DNA of 59,590 nucleotides, from contig CALMLJ010000415.1 of the NCBI GenBank assembly GCA_937868025.1, forward strand, positions 1 through 59,590. Direction: 5' to 3'. Positions 41,258-49,756 of the stretch are shown one piece after another. The position numbers and the translations under genes are program-made. The notes beneath the pieces were generated by a model. The model was not told the DNA's origin and searched no databases. It worked only from the letters and a program-made list of their open reading frames with translations. Numbering within the stretch: the first letter of the stretch is position 1; every line of letters begins with the position of its first letter. Source of the DNA: an uncultured Acidimicrobiaceae bacterium (lineage in GTDB: Bacteria > Actinomycetota > Acidimicrobiia > Acidimicrobiales > Microtrichaceae).

Positions 41258-41291
41258 GCGCTGCCCTGGGTGTTGCAACCCAGGGCAGCGC
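41258..41291 (+). terminator. Strong hairpin terminator
   Basis: Perfect 14-bp stem GCGCTGCCCTGGGT with a 6-base loop, five bases after the DUF305 stop. No T-tract, as often in high-GC actinobacteria. Confidence 0.8.
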
Positions 41292-41571
41292 CGTCGCGAT
41301 CTGTCAGCGTTCGGCGGCTGATGGTTGGCGCTTGATGCGTACAGCATGGCCGTCCGGGCCGGGACCATCCTGATGCTCTGGTACCACGCTGTTCGGCCTC
41401 CGACTCTTCCTCGTCGCTCGATCGAATGCCGTCGGCTCGATCCCTCACGGCGCAGTTGGCTACCAACGCGTCATCTTCACGGGGTGCCGCCTGGTGGTCC
41501 TCGGACGATCAGAGTGCGGTTTTCGGAGTCTCGGCAGGCCTCGTTGCCCGGACCTGGGCAGGCTCCGGCCT
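41292..41571. other. Non-coding spacer
   Basis: Between the terminator and the 3' end of the methyltransferase I see no convincing gene, repeat or regulatory motif; short open frames here have no signal sequence, ribosome-binding site or recognisable domain. Confidence 0.5.
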
Positions 41572-42672
41572 CTATGGGCGGATCTCGTAGAACGCGTTCA
41601 CGGGGTGATCGATCTCTAGCCTGCGGAAGCGGGTGAACCCGGCCGCGGCGGCGAACTCGGAGGCCTTGCGCTCGGACAGCCCGAGTGTCCCGAGCCCCGC
41701 TCCGCCCGCCTCGGATAAGGCCGATGACATGCAGCTGAGGACACTGTCGCCGTACATCATCGCGGCCATCGGGTTGAGGGCGACGTTCTCGGCGAAAGTG
41801 TCGTACGCCTTGATGTCGACCAGCAGCCACGTGCCGTCCGCAGAGAGAGACCGAAAGATCATCTCGACCATTCCCGCAGGATCTGTCATGTCGTGCAGGC
41901 AGTCGAACGTCGTCACGAATCCGAGGGAGTGGTCCTGAGGCAGAGGGGACTCGCGGGCGTTCCGAAACTCAGCGTTGCCGACGCCGCTGTCGTCGAGGCG
42001 GGCCCGGGCGCGATCGAGAGCGTGCTCGGAGATCTCGAAGCCGAGGATGGTGCTCTGCGGGAACGCCGACGCGAGCGCGAGGACCACACCGCCGGCACCG
42101 CAACCGATGTCAGCGGCGGTCGTGCCGACGCCGAGGCAATCGCCGACGCCATCGAGTTGCGGAAGGACATCGGCGACGAGGTGATCTCGCATCCATGGTT
42201 CGAAGGTTCGCTCTAGGCCAAGCGCAAGGGTCCGCCCGTGCGCGTCGTAGTCGTACCCGATGCCCGTGCGAAAGCTGTCGGGGAGGACCTCGACGCGCTG
42301 CATGAGGCCAGGAAGAGCAAGGAACATGCCAGCGAGGTTCAACTCATGCTGGTCGTCAGCCAGGACGGCCACTGCTGCCGCAGACATCGAGAAGCGTTCC
42401 GACTCATCAACCTGAACGAGCCCTGCCGCGGCCTGGTTGTACAGCCATTCGCGCACCCATCGCTCGACCAGCCCGGACTCCGCCGCAACCTCGATCGAGG
42501 TGACCGGTCGGTTCATACGCGCCAACGATCGGTACAACCCCAGCCCATCGCCGAGATGCACCATCGCGGCGGTAATCGCCGCGGACCTCATCTTCGCTAT
42601 CTCGTACGCGAACAGCCCAACTTCGATCGGATCTGGGGTGCCACCGGCGTCGGGCACGGGCGAAGGATCCAC
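41572..42672 (-). CDS. SAM-dependent methyltransferase with N-terminal winged helix
   Basis: 366 aa. Residues about 25-100 form a winged-helix dimerisation domain (VTSIEVAAESGLVERWVREWL); the SAM motif is AADIGCGAGGVVLALA near residue 190, followed by GFEISEHALDRARARL and TTFDCLHDMTDP. Resembles the Rv2258c-type methyltransferases. Starts one base after the stop of lipoprotein 2, so co-transcribed with it under motif copy E. Substrate unknown. Confidence 0.8.
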   Translation of the reverse strand: MDPSPVPDAGGTPDPIEVGLFAYEIAKMRSAAITAAMVHLGDGLGLYRSLARMNRPVTSIEVAAESGLVERWVREWLYNQAAAGLVQVDESERFSMSAAAVAVLADDQHELNLAGMFLALPGLMQRVEVLPDSFRTGIGYDYDAHGRTLALGLERTFEPWMRDHLVADVLPQLDGVGDCLGVGTTAADIGCGAGGVVLALASAFPQSTILGFEISEHALDRARARLDDSGVGNAEFRNARESPLPQDHSLGFVTTFDCLHDMTDPAGMVEMIFRSLSADGTWLLVDIKAYDTFAENVALNPMAAMMYGDSVLSCMSSALSEAGGAGLGTLGLSERKASEFAAAAGFTRFRRLEIDHPVNAFYEIRP

Positions 42673-42673
42673 G

Positions 42674-43084
42674 TCAGAGTCCGCGCCCTCGACGGGCGCA
42701 TTCGTCGAGCGCCTTCGTGAGGTTCCCCAGGGGTGCCGGCGAGTCAGCTGCCGGCTCGGCGGCGGCCGGCGTCCGCTCGTATTCCTTGACGTCGGCCCAC
42801 GCGATGTCGTACTTGCCCTTGACGCGGGTCCTGGGCACCTCGATCAGGTCGTCGACGCAATCGCGCGTGCTTCTCGACGTGAGCAGGGATGTCGTCGTGG
42901 ATCCGCTCTTCGCGGCGACGGAGGTCGTGCTTGAGTGGGCGAAGTTCTTGTGCGCGTCGGCGTGCCACTCGGTGGCGTTCGGGCTCGTGTAACACCCATT
43001 CGCTTTCGGAGGCGCTGATGCCAATGTGAACGCGGGGGCGCTGCACGGTCGGGCCATGATTCGGACAGGAGTTCGGTTCGACAT
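42674..43084 (-). CDS. Novel lipoprotein, family member 2
   Basis: 136 aa, same length as its paralogue at 29126. Mature segment GCYTSPNATEWHADAHKNF, later DCVDDLI, KGKYDIAWADVKEYE and NLTKALDECARR. The signal is weaker than in member 1 (lipobox KANGC) and lies after M10. The first ATG (43082-43084) is again the CAT of the operator motif. Four Cys positions are shared with member 1. Confidence 0.65.
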   Translation of the reverse strand: MSNRTPVRIMARPCSAPAFTLASAPPKANGCYTSPNATEWHADAHKNFAHSSTTSVAAKSGSTTTSLLTSRSTRDCVDDLIEVPRTRVKGKYDIAWADVKEYERTPAAAEPAADSPAPLGNLTKALDECARRGRGL

Positions 43085-43106
43085 CGGTATGTGACGATAA
43101 CATCGG
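43082..43106. promoter_or_regulatory. Bipartite operator motif, copy E
   Basis: Perfect CATCGG-N7-CGATAACATCGG overlapping the ATG of lipoprotein 2, with TATCGT nine bases before that ATG on the minus strand. Confidence 0.75.
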
Positions 43107-43298
43107 ACCCAAGCGACGTCCTTTCGTCGCGACAGCGGCGTCGCAGGGCCGGTCTCTCCTCGACTGAGGGCGATCCTGCGAACCTGATGCTTGACGACAA
43201 AAGCACCTTTGACGCCGGGAGCACGCTCATCGTCGGCTGCCGTTAACCCGGCACTACGAGGCGGGAATGAAGGCGACGATCGACGTCACCTGAGGCAC

Positions 43299-43329
43299 GT
43301 CGGGTCCGGGCGATGAGCCCAGACCCGAC
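43299..43329 (-). terminator. Hairpin downstream of hydrolase remnant
   Basis: GTCGGGTC-x-GGGC, five-base loop, GCCC-x-GACCCGAC. Thirteen-bp stem with one mismatch, 26 bp beyond the stop of the minus-strand remnant. Confidence 0.55.
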
Positions 43330-43354
43330 CGATACGATCGGGAGTCGTCAACCC

Positions 43355-43620
43355 TCAGTTGGCCGTCGGGATCATCCGCCGGATCTGTTCGGACACGACG
43401 TCGGGACAGCCGATCTGGATGACGTGACCGGTGTTGTCGACCGACACCAGCTGGGCGTCGTTCGGCAACGACGCCCAGTGCTGTTGTCCTGCAGCACGGC
43501 TCTGGTTGAGTTGTTCCTCGACGGCGCCGTCGACCCCTCGTAGTGGTGTTGCGCTGCGGTGATGACCGTCATTGGAACCGCCGCGAGCGAGTCGATCGTT
43601 GCGACCGCAGGGAACGCCGA
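43355..43620 (-). pseudogene. C-terminal remnant of an alpha/beta hydrolase
   Basis: Two minus-strand frames together read AAVPMTVITAAQHHYEG and then AAGQQHWASLPNDAQLV and NTGHVIQIGCPDVVSEQIRRM, the last strands and catalytic His of an alpha/beta hydrolase. A frameshift at about 43525-43545 and the missing N-terminal 200 residues make it non-functional. Confidence 0.6.
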
Positions 43621-43624
43621 GGTT

Positions 43625-43815
43625 CCGTCGAGCCGTTCGGAGTTCTTGCTCGGCGATGGCAGCGACCTCGCCCTGCACGACGGGGCCGACGGCGACGGGA
43701 CCGGTCACTCGGCTCGTCGCCGAGCTCGTGACGTGGGCAGAGTGGAGCAGGTCCTCGATCAGGGTCGCCTTGCGCCGGTTGTGCTCGGCTACGTCCGTCC
43801 CGACTTCGGGCCAAT
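43625..43815 (-). pseudogene. Histidine-kinase fragment (DHp end), inverted
   Basis: Minus-strand frame with AEHNRRKATLIEDLLHSAHV and VGPVVQGEVAAIAEQEL, resembling the second dimerisation helix and linker of a histidine kinase. It lies head-to-head with the ATP-binding fragment at 43854 (plus strand), as if part of one kinase gene had been inverted. Confidence 0.4.
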
Positions 43816-43853
43816 CGACACGGTGACGGCGGCCCGCGGCTCGTGGTGGTCGG

Positions 43854-44198
43854 GTGGGTAGTGGGCTGGTCGTCGAGGCCGACGAGCAGGGCCTCGCACG
43901 AGTGGTCGGCAACCTCCTCGCCATCGCAGTCCGCCACGCCGCCCACCGGGTCAAGGTGAGCCTCGACCGCAACGGAGCCAACGTGGTGATGACCTTCGCC
44001 GACGACGGGCTGGGCATCCCGGCGGAGGACAGAGAGGGGATGTTCGTCCGTTTCGACACACACCGGGCCCGCGCTGCTGGCGGTGCAGGGCTTGCCCTCG
44101 CGATCGTCCGTGATCTGGTCACCGACATGGGCGGTTCGGTCACGATCGAGAAGAACGACCGATGGACGGGCGCGGGGTCGTCGTCCGGCGCCCGGTGA
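43854..44198 (+). pseudogene. Histidine-kinase ATP-binding domain fragment
   Basis: Plus-strand frame with EQGLARVVGNLLAIAVRHA, FADDGLGIPAEDREGMFVRF and AGLALAIVRDLVTDMGGSV: N, G1, F and G2 boxes of HATPase_c. The N box is degenerate (NLLDNA is NLLAIA, losing the Mg-binding Asn) and no kinase core precedes it on this strand. Non-functional remnant. Confidence 0.65.
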
Positions 44199-44242
44199 GC
44201 GCTCGGTAAACCTTTCGGCCGAGGGTGAGCTGAGCGTTAGCT
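44194..44242 (+). promoter_or_regulatory. GGTGAG-type response-regulator sites before lipoprotein
   Basis: GGTGAGCGCTCGGTAAAC at 44194-44211 is nearly identical to GGTGAGCGCTCGGTGAAT at 52845, and GGGTGAGC recurs at 44223. Probable OmpR-family binding sites for the gene at 44322. Confidence 0.5.
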
Positions 44243-44321
44243 GGGCGCCGCGCGGCAGCCTCGATCGGTACGGTTCGGACAACCCGTGAGCCGGGCGACC
44301 CGCCTGACCCCGAGGAGCCCC

Positions 44322-44753
44322 ATGTCAACGTCTTCAGCCGTCATTACGATCCGGCGAGCGGCAACCGGCATCGCCCTCGTCGGCCTTACCCTGCTCGGCA
44401 CCGGGTGCTCCTCCGACGACGCAACGACCGGACCGACGACGACGGCGCCGGAACAGAAGATCTCGAGCGATGCCGACGTCGCCGTCGGCCTGGCGAAGAT
44501 GGGCGTCAGCTCGGCGGCGGTGGCTGCCGCGAGTAATCCTGCCGCTGCCATCTCCGCCGACGACGAGCTGGAGCCGGTGTGGACGGCCATAGAGGGCACG
44601 GTTCGTCAGAACGAACCGACCCTCTACGCCGACATCGAGGACAGCCTGTCGTTGTTGGCGGCGGGGGCGAAGGGCGACGGGACGAAGGCGACGACCGGAG
44701 CCGACAGCATGGGAACCGCGATCGCTGCGTACGTTGCGAAGCACCCTGGGTGA
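44322..44753 (+). CDS. Putative lipoprotein, possibly EfeO/imelysin-like
   Basis: 143 aa from ATG 44322 with GAGGAG upstream. Lipoprotein signal LLGTGC. The helical mature region (DDELEPVWTAIEGTVRQNEP, LYADIEDSLSLLAAG) is reminiscent of EfeO/M75-type imelysin helices but too short to be a complete domain. Preceded by GGTGAG sites. Function not assignable. Confidence 0.5.
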   Translation: MSTSSAVITIRRAATGIALVGLTLLGTGCSSDDATTGPTTTAPEQKISSDADVAVGLAKMGVSSAAVAAASNPAAAISADDELEPVWTAIEGTVRQNEPTLYADIEDSLSLLAAGAKGDGTKATTGADSMGTAIAAYVAKHPG

Positions 44754-44977
44754 CGGGGTTCACCGGCCGTGGTGGGACCCCTTGGGTGAGAGGGCACGGC
44801 CAGCTGCCGGCAAGGCGATGGTGAAGTGCCGCATCGCCAGCAATGGCGGGGTTCTTCGCACTCTTGCAGACTTCTCGCGCGGCTCTCTCGGGGGCCTCAC
44901 GGTCGGGTCGGATGGTGTCTCCAGTTCGGATCCACCGGACGCCGTTCCCCTCCCGGGAACATGAAACGGAGACAGAC
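44754..44977. other. Intergenic spacer without recognised feature
   Basis: 224 bp between the lipoprotein and the PepSY gene. Apart from GGAGA before the next ATG I find no motif or gene. Confidence 0.4.
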
Positions 44978-45397
44978 ATGGATTCCCTTCGGAAGAAGCT
45001 CGGCACCGTCGCACTCGGCGGTTCCCTCCTGCTCGGCGGTGCCGCTGGTGCGTACGCCCTGACGGGAAGTGCCAGCGCGCAGGATGCCACCACCACGACC
45101 GCTCCGGCGGCGTCGAGCCAGGACAGCACTGCTGCCCCCGATCAGGACGCTCCTCGTGATCAGTCCATGGGCGGGCACGCCGCCAACGGCATCACCGAGA
45201 CGGTGCTGACCGGCGACGACCTCAGCAAGGCGACGGCCGCTGCGGAGGCCGCCGTGCCCGGCGGCACCGTCGAGCGCGCCGAGACCGACGCCGAGGGCGC
45301 CGCGTTCGAGGTGCACATGACGAAGTCCGACGGCAGTGAGGTGACGGTCAAACTCGACGCGTCGTTCAACGTCACCGGCACCGAGTCCGGTCGCTGA
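44978..45397 (+). CDS. Exported PepSY-domain protein
   Basis: 139 aa. Signal peptide ending ASAQ, a Thr/Ala linker with DQSMGGHAANG, then one PepSY module (LSKATAAAEAAVPGGTVERA, FEVHMTKSDGSEVTVKLD). PepSY proteins act outside the membrane, often beside two-component systems. Ends just before a strong terminator. Confidence 0.75.
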   Translation: MDSLRKKLGTVALGGSLLLGGAAGAYALTGSASAQDATTTTAPAASSQDSTAAPDQDAPRDQSMGGHAANGITETVLTGDDLSKATAAAEAAVPGGTVERAETDAEGAAFEVHMTKSDGSEVTVKLDASFNVTGTESGR

Positions 45398-45438
45398 TCG
45401 ATCGGGCGATCACTGCGGGACTGCCCGCGACCCACGGC

Positions 45439-45469
45439 CGGCGCCGGGACTCTCGGAGTCCCGGCGCCG
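45439..45469. terminator. Bidirectional hairpin terminator
   Basis: Perfect 13-bp stem CGGCGCCGGGACT, five-base loop, between the convergent genes ending at 45397 and 45491. Confidence 0.8.
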
Positions 45470-45490
45470 TGCCGCGTCGAGGAAGCGCTG

Positions 45491-46006
45491 TCAGGGGAAG
45501 CTGTCGATGTCGTCGTTGTGGAGGGGGAGCGGGGTGCAGCGGGTACCGCGGATGAGCGGTCGGGCGATGGTGGTCGCGAGTCGGCCCGTCAGGCGACCGA
45601 GGAGGGAGGTCGCCGGTGGCCCGAGCGCGGCGGCAACGAGGGCGCCGGCGAGTGCGGTGGTCACTGCCCCGAGTGACGGTCCGGCCCGAACCGTCCATCG
45701 GGACGCGGCGATGCCGATCGCGACGAGCGCTCCGCCCCGCCCGTACCACGGACGGCGCAACGACCGGGCGGCCTGCCATGCCGCCGGGGCGACGGCGAGG
45801 GGGCCGATCGGGATCAGCAGCGCCGTCCACCACACCCGTGCCACGGCGATCGGTGCGTCGGCAGCGAGGCGTGCGTCCCACCACAGGATCGCGACGAGGA
45901 CCAGCAGCGGGTGGATGCCGGCCACGACCGATCCGAACGCGAACCCGTACAGGGGCAGCGCGATCTCCTCGATTCGGTCGAGCCAGGTGGGAGATCGTTC
46001 GTCCAT
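45491..46006 (-). CDS. Hypothetical membrane protein
   Basis: 171 aa with about five hydrophobic segments (ALPLYGFAFGSVVAGIHPLL, VWWTALLIPIGPLAVAPAAW, SLGAVTTALAGALVAAALG). No family recognised. Codon use matches neighbours. It lies 77 bp downstream of a PepSY gene on the same strand and may be in its operon. Confidence 0.55.
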   Translation of the reverse strand: MDERSPTWLDRIEEIALPLYGFAFGSVVAGIHPLLVLVAILWWDARLAADAPIAVARVWWTALLIPIGPLAVAPAAWQAARSLRRPWYGRGGALVAIGIAASRWTVRAGPSLGAVTTALAGALVAAALGPPATSLLGRLTGRLATTIARPLIRGTRCTPLPLHNDDIDSFP

Positions 46007-46083
46007 CAGTGCCTCGAGTCGGGAGCGCGACGAACGGCCGGGCCGTCGAGGCCCGACCGTTCGGTGTCGCTCGCTGGGTCAGA

Positions 46084-46632
46084 TCACTTGCCCGCGGCTG
46101 CCGCCTCGGCGGCGTCGTTCACCTCCGTTCCCGGAGCCTCGTTGGCGTCGGACTCGTCCTTGCCGTCCTTGCCGTCGTCGGTCTCCTGCTCCTTGGCGAG
46201 CACCTTGCCGTTGCCGGCGTCGATGGTCATGTCGGTGACGGTCCCGTCGGCGGCGGTGACCTCGACGTCGTAAACGACGTTGCCGTTCTCGTTCTCGAGC
46301 TCGACCTTGCCGGCGGTGCCGGGGACGGCAGCCGTTGCCGCTGCCGAGGCGTCGGCCTCGCTGATCTTCGCGAGGCTCGCGAGCTGGGCCGCCTCCGCGG
46401 CGTCACTCTGCTCGACGCCGTTCTCGGCGGCCTCGGGCGTCTCGGGCGACTGGACCGAGCTCTGGTAGGTCGGCGTCTCGTTGGCGTCGCCCTGCTCGGC
46501 GGAGGCCTGGACGGTCGTCGGGGTCGTCGACTGGCTGGTCGCGGCCGAGGCGATTCCGGCGGCACCTGCGAAGAGGCCGAGGCCGCCGATGGCGCCGTAG
46601 ACGACGCGCTTGGTCTTGCTGGGGGACTTCAT
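46084..46632 (-). CDS. Exported PepSY-domain protein
   Basis: 182 aa. Signal peptide (residues 8-30), acidic Gln/Thr linker, PepSY module (KISEADASAAATAAVPGTAG, GNVVYDVEVTAADGTVTDMT) and a Lys/Glu/Asp-rich tail. Divergent from the response regulator at 46791; the gap carries CTTCAGC direct repeats, so probably a target of that regulator. Confidence 0.8.
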   Translation of the reverse strand: MKSPSKTKRVVYGAIGGLGLFAGAAGIASAATSQSTTPTTVQASAEQGDANETPTYQSSVQSPETPEAAENGVEQSDAAEAAQLASLAKISEADASAAATAAVPGTAGKVELENENGNVVYDVEVTAADGTVTDMTIDAGNGKVLAKEQETDDGKDGKDESDANEAPGTEVNDAAEAAAAGK

Positions 46633-46700
46633 GCTGACTCCTTTGTCGGGTCCAGGTGGTTCCTGGTGAGCGCAGCATCCGCGTTCGTGCCTGTTGCTCC

Positions 46701-46739
46701 GCTGAAGCCGGGCGGGGGAGTCTTCAGCGGAACTTCAGC
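46701..46739. promoter_or_regulatory. CTTCAGC direct repeats (OmpR-type site)
   Basis: CTTCAGC at 46722 and 46733 (11-bp phase) with an inverted GCTGAAG at 46701. Eleven-bp direct repeats are the usual OmpR/PhoB-family site. Located between PepSY and its response regulator. Confidence 0.6.
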
Positions 46740-46790
46740 TCGGCCGGCGCACGGTGACCCGATGCACCGCCACGTAGTGTCGTCAGTGTC

Positions 46791-47462
46791 ATGAGGATCC
46801 TGGTCGTGGACGACGAGCCCCGGCTGCTGGCCGCCGTCGAACGTGGGCTCGTGGCCGAGGGGTTCGCCGTCGACACGGCGGCGACGGGCGACCTCGGGTT
46901 CTGGATGGCGACCGAGCACCCGTATGACGCCATCGTCCTCGACATCATGCTGCCCGGCCTCAACGGGTACGAGGTGTGCCGCGAGCTGCGCGAAGCGGGG
47001 GTCTGGACCCCGATCCTCATGCTGACGGCGAAGGACGGCGAATGGGACGAGGCCGAAGCACTCGATCTCGGAGCCGACGCCTACCTCTCCAAGCCGTTCT
47101 CGTTCCTCGTGCTCGTCGCCAACCTCCGGGCGCTGCTGCGGCGCGGTGCTCCCAAGCGTCCGGTCCAACTCACGGTCGACGACTTGGTGCTCGACCAGTC
47201 GAGCCGTCGCTGTCATCGGGGTGAGGTCGAGCTCGACCTCACCACCCGCGAGTTCGCCGTGCTCGAGTACCTGATGCGTCGGCGCAGCGAGGTCGTCACC
47301 AAATCCGAGATCGTCGCCCACGTGTGGGACGCCCACTTCGACGGCGATCTCAACGTCGTCGAGGTGCACGTGAGCGCGCTGCGGCGGAAGATCGATGCCC
47401 CGTTCGGCACCACCACGATCCACACCGTGCGCGGTGCCGGCTACCGACTGGGGTCGACGTGA
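46791..47462 (+). CDS. OmpR-family response regulator
   Basis: 223 aa. Receiver with acidic pocket VVDDEPR, phospho-acceptor in DIMLPGLNGYE, and Lys in LSKPFSF; DNA-binding winged helix with LTTREFAVLEYL and VRGAGYRLG. Overlaps its kinase by GTGA. Likely controls the PepSY gene upstream. Confidence 0.92.
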   Translation: MRILVVDDEPRLLAAVERGLVAEGFAVDTAATGDLGFWMATEHPYDAIVLDIMLPGLNGYEVCRELREAGVWTPILMLTAKDGEWDEAEALDLGADAYLSKPFSFLVLVANLRALLRRGAPKRPVQLTVDDLVLDQSSRRCHRGEVELDLTTREFAVLEYLMRRRSEVVTKSEIVAHVWDAHFDGDLNVVEVHVSALRRKIDAPFGTTTIHTVRGAGYRLGST

Positions 47463-48805
47463 GCCGGACCCGCCGCGCCCCGAGCGTGCGGACCCGCACG
47501 ACCGTCGTCGCCGCCGGTGTGGTGCTGATCGCACTCGGTGCCGGTGCGTTCGGGTTGGTCTGGCTCGTGCGCGACCGGCTCACGTCGGCCGACCGATCGG
47601 CCTCAGTGCTGCGTGCCCGCGACGTGCTCGCCTTGGCGCAGTCCGACGACCTGCCCGCTCGGCTCTCGTTCCCCGGGGACGAGAACGGGGCGACCCAGGT
47701 GTTGGACGCGTCGGGTGCCGTCGTCGCGTCGACCGACAACGTCGAGGGCGAGTCGCCGATCAGCTCGCTCCGTCCCGATGCGGGTGAAACGTCGTCGGAC
47801 ATCCGGCTGGTCGACGCGATCGACGACGAGCAGCGCTATGTGGTCGTCGCCGTGGCCGGTGACGACGGCGATCGCACCGTCGTGTCGGCGACATCGCTGG
47901 AGTCGACCGAGGACACGGTGTCGGCGCTGATCGAGGCCCTGGCGATCGGGCTGCCGATCGTGATCGTGATGGTCGCGGTCACGACGCGAGTCCTGGTGGG
48001 TCGTGCTCTCCGACCCGTCGCCGCGATCACGGCCGAGGTCTCCGACATCACCGACCGCGAGCTCGATCGGCGCGTGCCGGAACCGTCGAGCTCCGACGAG
48101 ATCCAGCAGCTGGCGGTGACGATGAACCGGATGCTCGGGCGGCTCGAGGAGTCGTCGGTCCGTCAGCGCCGGTTCGTCGCTGATGCGTCTCACGAGCTCC
48201 GCAGTCCGCTGGCCTCGGCCCGCGCCGCGCTCGAGGTGGCGGCGCTGCATCCGGACAGCCGTGAGTCGCTCGTCGCGGCGATCAACGACGCGCTGATCGA
48301 TCACGACCGGCTGGACCGTCTCGCCAAGGACCTGCTCGCGCTGGCTCGGCTGAATGGCCAGGGCCCGGCCGGCACGACGTCCGAGGTCGACGTCGCCCGG
48401 GTGATCGCCACGTTGGTGGAACGTCGACCCGAGGGATCGATCGTCCTCGATGTGCCGCACGATCTCGCGCCCGTGCGCACCAGCGAGCACGCCGTGGTGC
48501 AGGTGCTCACGAACCTGCTCGACAACGCCGCCCGGCACCGTGCGTCGACGACCCGAGTCCGGGTCGAGCGGCGCACGGGTGGGTGGTCGATCGCAGTCGA
48601 CGACGACGGTCCCGGCATCCCCGTCGCCGACCGGCAACGGGTGTTCGAACCGTTCACTCGGCTCGACGAGGCGCGGGTGGCGGACGAGGGGACCGGGCTT
48701 GGGCTGGCGATCGTCCACGAGCTGGTGACCACGCTCGGTGGCTCCGTGAGCATCGGCGAGAGCGACCTCGGCGGCGCCGCAGTGGTGATTCACCTGCCGA
48801 CCTGA
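47459..48805 (+). CDS. Sensor histidine kinase
   Basis: 448 aa from GTG 47459. Two membrane helices around an extracytoplasmic sensor domain (residues about 45-150), HAMP, phospho-His in DASHELRSPL, and N, G1, F and G2 boxes (NLLDNAARH, DDDGPGIP, FEPFTRLD, GTGLGLAIV). Complete. Stimulus unknown. Confidence 0.9.
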   Translation: MSRTRRAPSVRTRTTVVAAGVVLIALGAGAFGLVWLVRDRLTSADRSASVLRARDVLALAQSDDLPARLSFPGDENGATQVLDASGAVVASTDNVEGESPISSLRPDAGETSSDIRLVDAIDDEQRYVVVAVAGDDGDRTVVSATSLESTEDTVSALIEALAIGLPIVIVMVAVTTRVLVGRALRPVAAITAEVSDITDRELDRRVPEPSSSDEIQQLAVTMNRMLGRLEESSVRQRRFVADASHELRSPLASARAALEVAALHPDSRESLVAAINDALIDHDRLDRLAKDLLALARLNGQGPAGTTSEVDVARVIATLVERRPEGSIVLDVPHDLAPVRTSEHAVVQVLTNLLDNAARHRASTTRVRVERRTGGWSIAVDDDGPGIPVADRQRVFEPFTRLDEARVADEGTGLGLAIVHELVTTLGGSVSIGESDLGGAAVVIHLPT

Positions 48806-48816
48806 CGGGGCGAAGG

Positions 48817-49611
48817 TCACGCCGGCTGGAGCTCGGGTGCCTGGTCCGACTTGGTCACGGTGAAGTAGCCGACCAGGCCGAGGATGACGGCGAGGAAGAT
48901 CACGCTCGTACCAGTGGTGCCGAGTCCGAGGCCGCCGTTCTTCTTGGGCTGTGAGAGGTAGTCGCCGATGGAGGCGCCGAGGGGGCGGGTGAGGACGTAG
49001 GCGACCCAGAAGGCGAGGGTGGCGTTCATCTTGAGGAGGAACCGCCCGCCGGCGACGAGGGCGATCATGGCGCCGAAGAGGAGGGCCGACTTCCAGTAGC
49101 CGAGGTCGATCTTCTCGGCGATGAGGTCGCCGGCCGCAGTGCCGAGGGCGAAGGCGAACAGGATCGCCGTCCAGTAGAAGCCCTCTCGCTTCACGGTGTC
49201 GATGGTGTGGATCGACAGCGTCTTCTCGACGCCGAACCACACCCCGAAGGCCGTGAACATGGCGACGGTGAAGATGGCGGTGGTGGTCCAGAGGCTGACA
49301 CCGAAGTTGTCGACGAGGTTGTCGGTGATGAGGGTGCCGACGACGCTGATGAGGACGATGGAGAGCCAGTAGATCCACGGGACGTAGCGGCGGGCGCGGA
49401 ACTGGACGACGAGGGCCCCGCCGAGGAGGGCGGCCATGATGACCGTGGTGGCGGTGAGCCCGAGGTTGAGGTTGGTGGCGAGGAAGTCGGCGGCGGTCTC
49501 ACCCACCGTCGTGGCCATGATCTTGATCACCCAGAACAGCAGGGTGACCTGGGGAACCTTGTTGAGCATGGTCCTGGCGTGTTGCCGGGCGGGGGTGGCG
49601 GTTGTGGTCAT
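48817..49611 (-). CDS. COG4705-type polytopic membrane protein
   Basis: 264 aa, about eight helices. Pattern FWVIKIMATTVGETAADFLA near the N-terminus, then repeated TVKREGFYW and WKSALLFGA, and LTRPLGASIGDYL. Matches the uncharacterised COG4705 proteins common next to two-component systems in actinobacteria. A substrate is not established. Convergent with the kinase gene. Confidence 0.7.
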   Translation of the reverse strand: MTTTATPARQHARTMLNKVPQVTLLFWVIKIMATTVGETAADFLATNLNLGLTATTVIMAALLGGALVVQFRARRYVPWIYWLSIVLISVVGTLITDNLVDNFGVSLWTTTAIFTVAMFTAFGVWFGVEKTLSIHTIDTVKREGFYWTAILFAFALGTAAGDLIAEKIDLGYWKSALLFGAMIALVAGGRFLLKMNATLAFWVAYVLTRPLGASIGDYLSQPKKNGGLGLGTTGTSVIFLAVILGLVGYFTVTKSDQAPELQPA

Positions 49612-49756
49612 GGGGTGTTCCTTCCGGGAGGCGGCCGGCAGGGTGCTCGGCGGCGCAGTTCAAGCGATGGGATCGACCGTACGGAGGGCCAGATTTCGGG
49701 CCAGCAAGGCGCCGGTTCGGCGACGGTAAAAGGTGCGCGGACGGTCACCCTCGCCG

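Noticed and set aside
41325..41636. 103-codon plus-strand frame after the DUF305 terminator
   Set aside because: No ribosome-binding site or domain, and it runs into the convergent methyltransferase gene.
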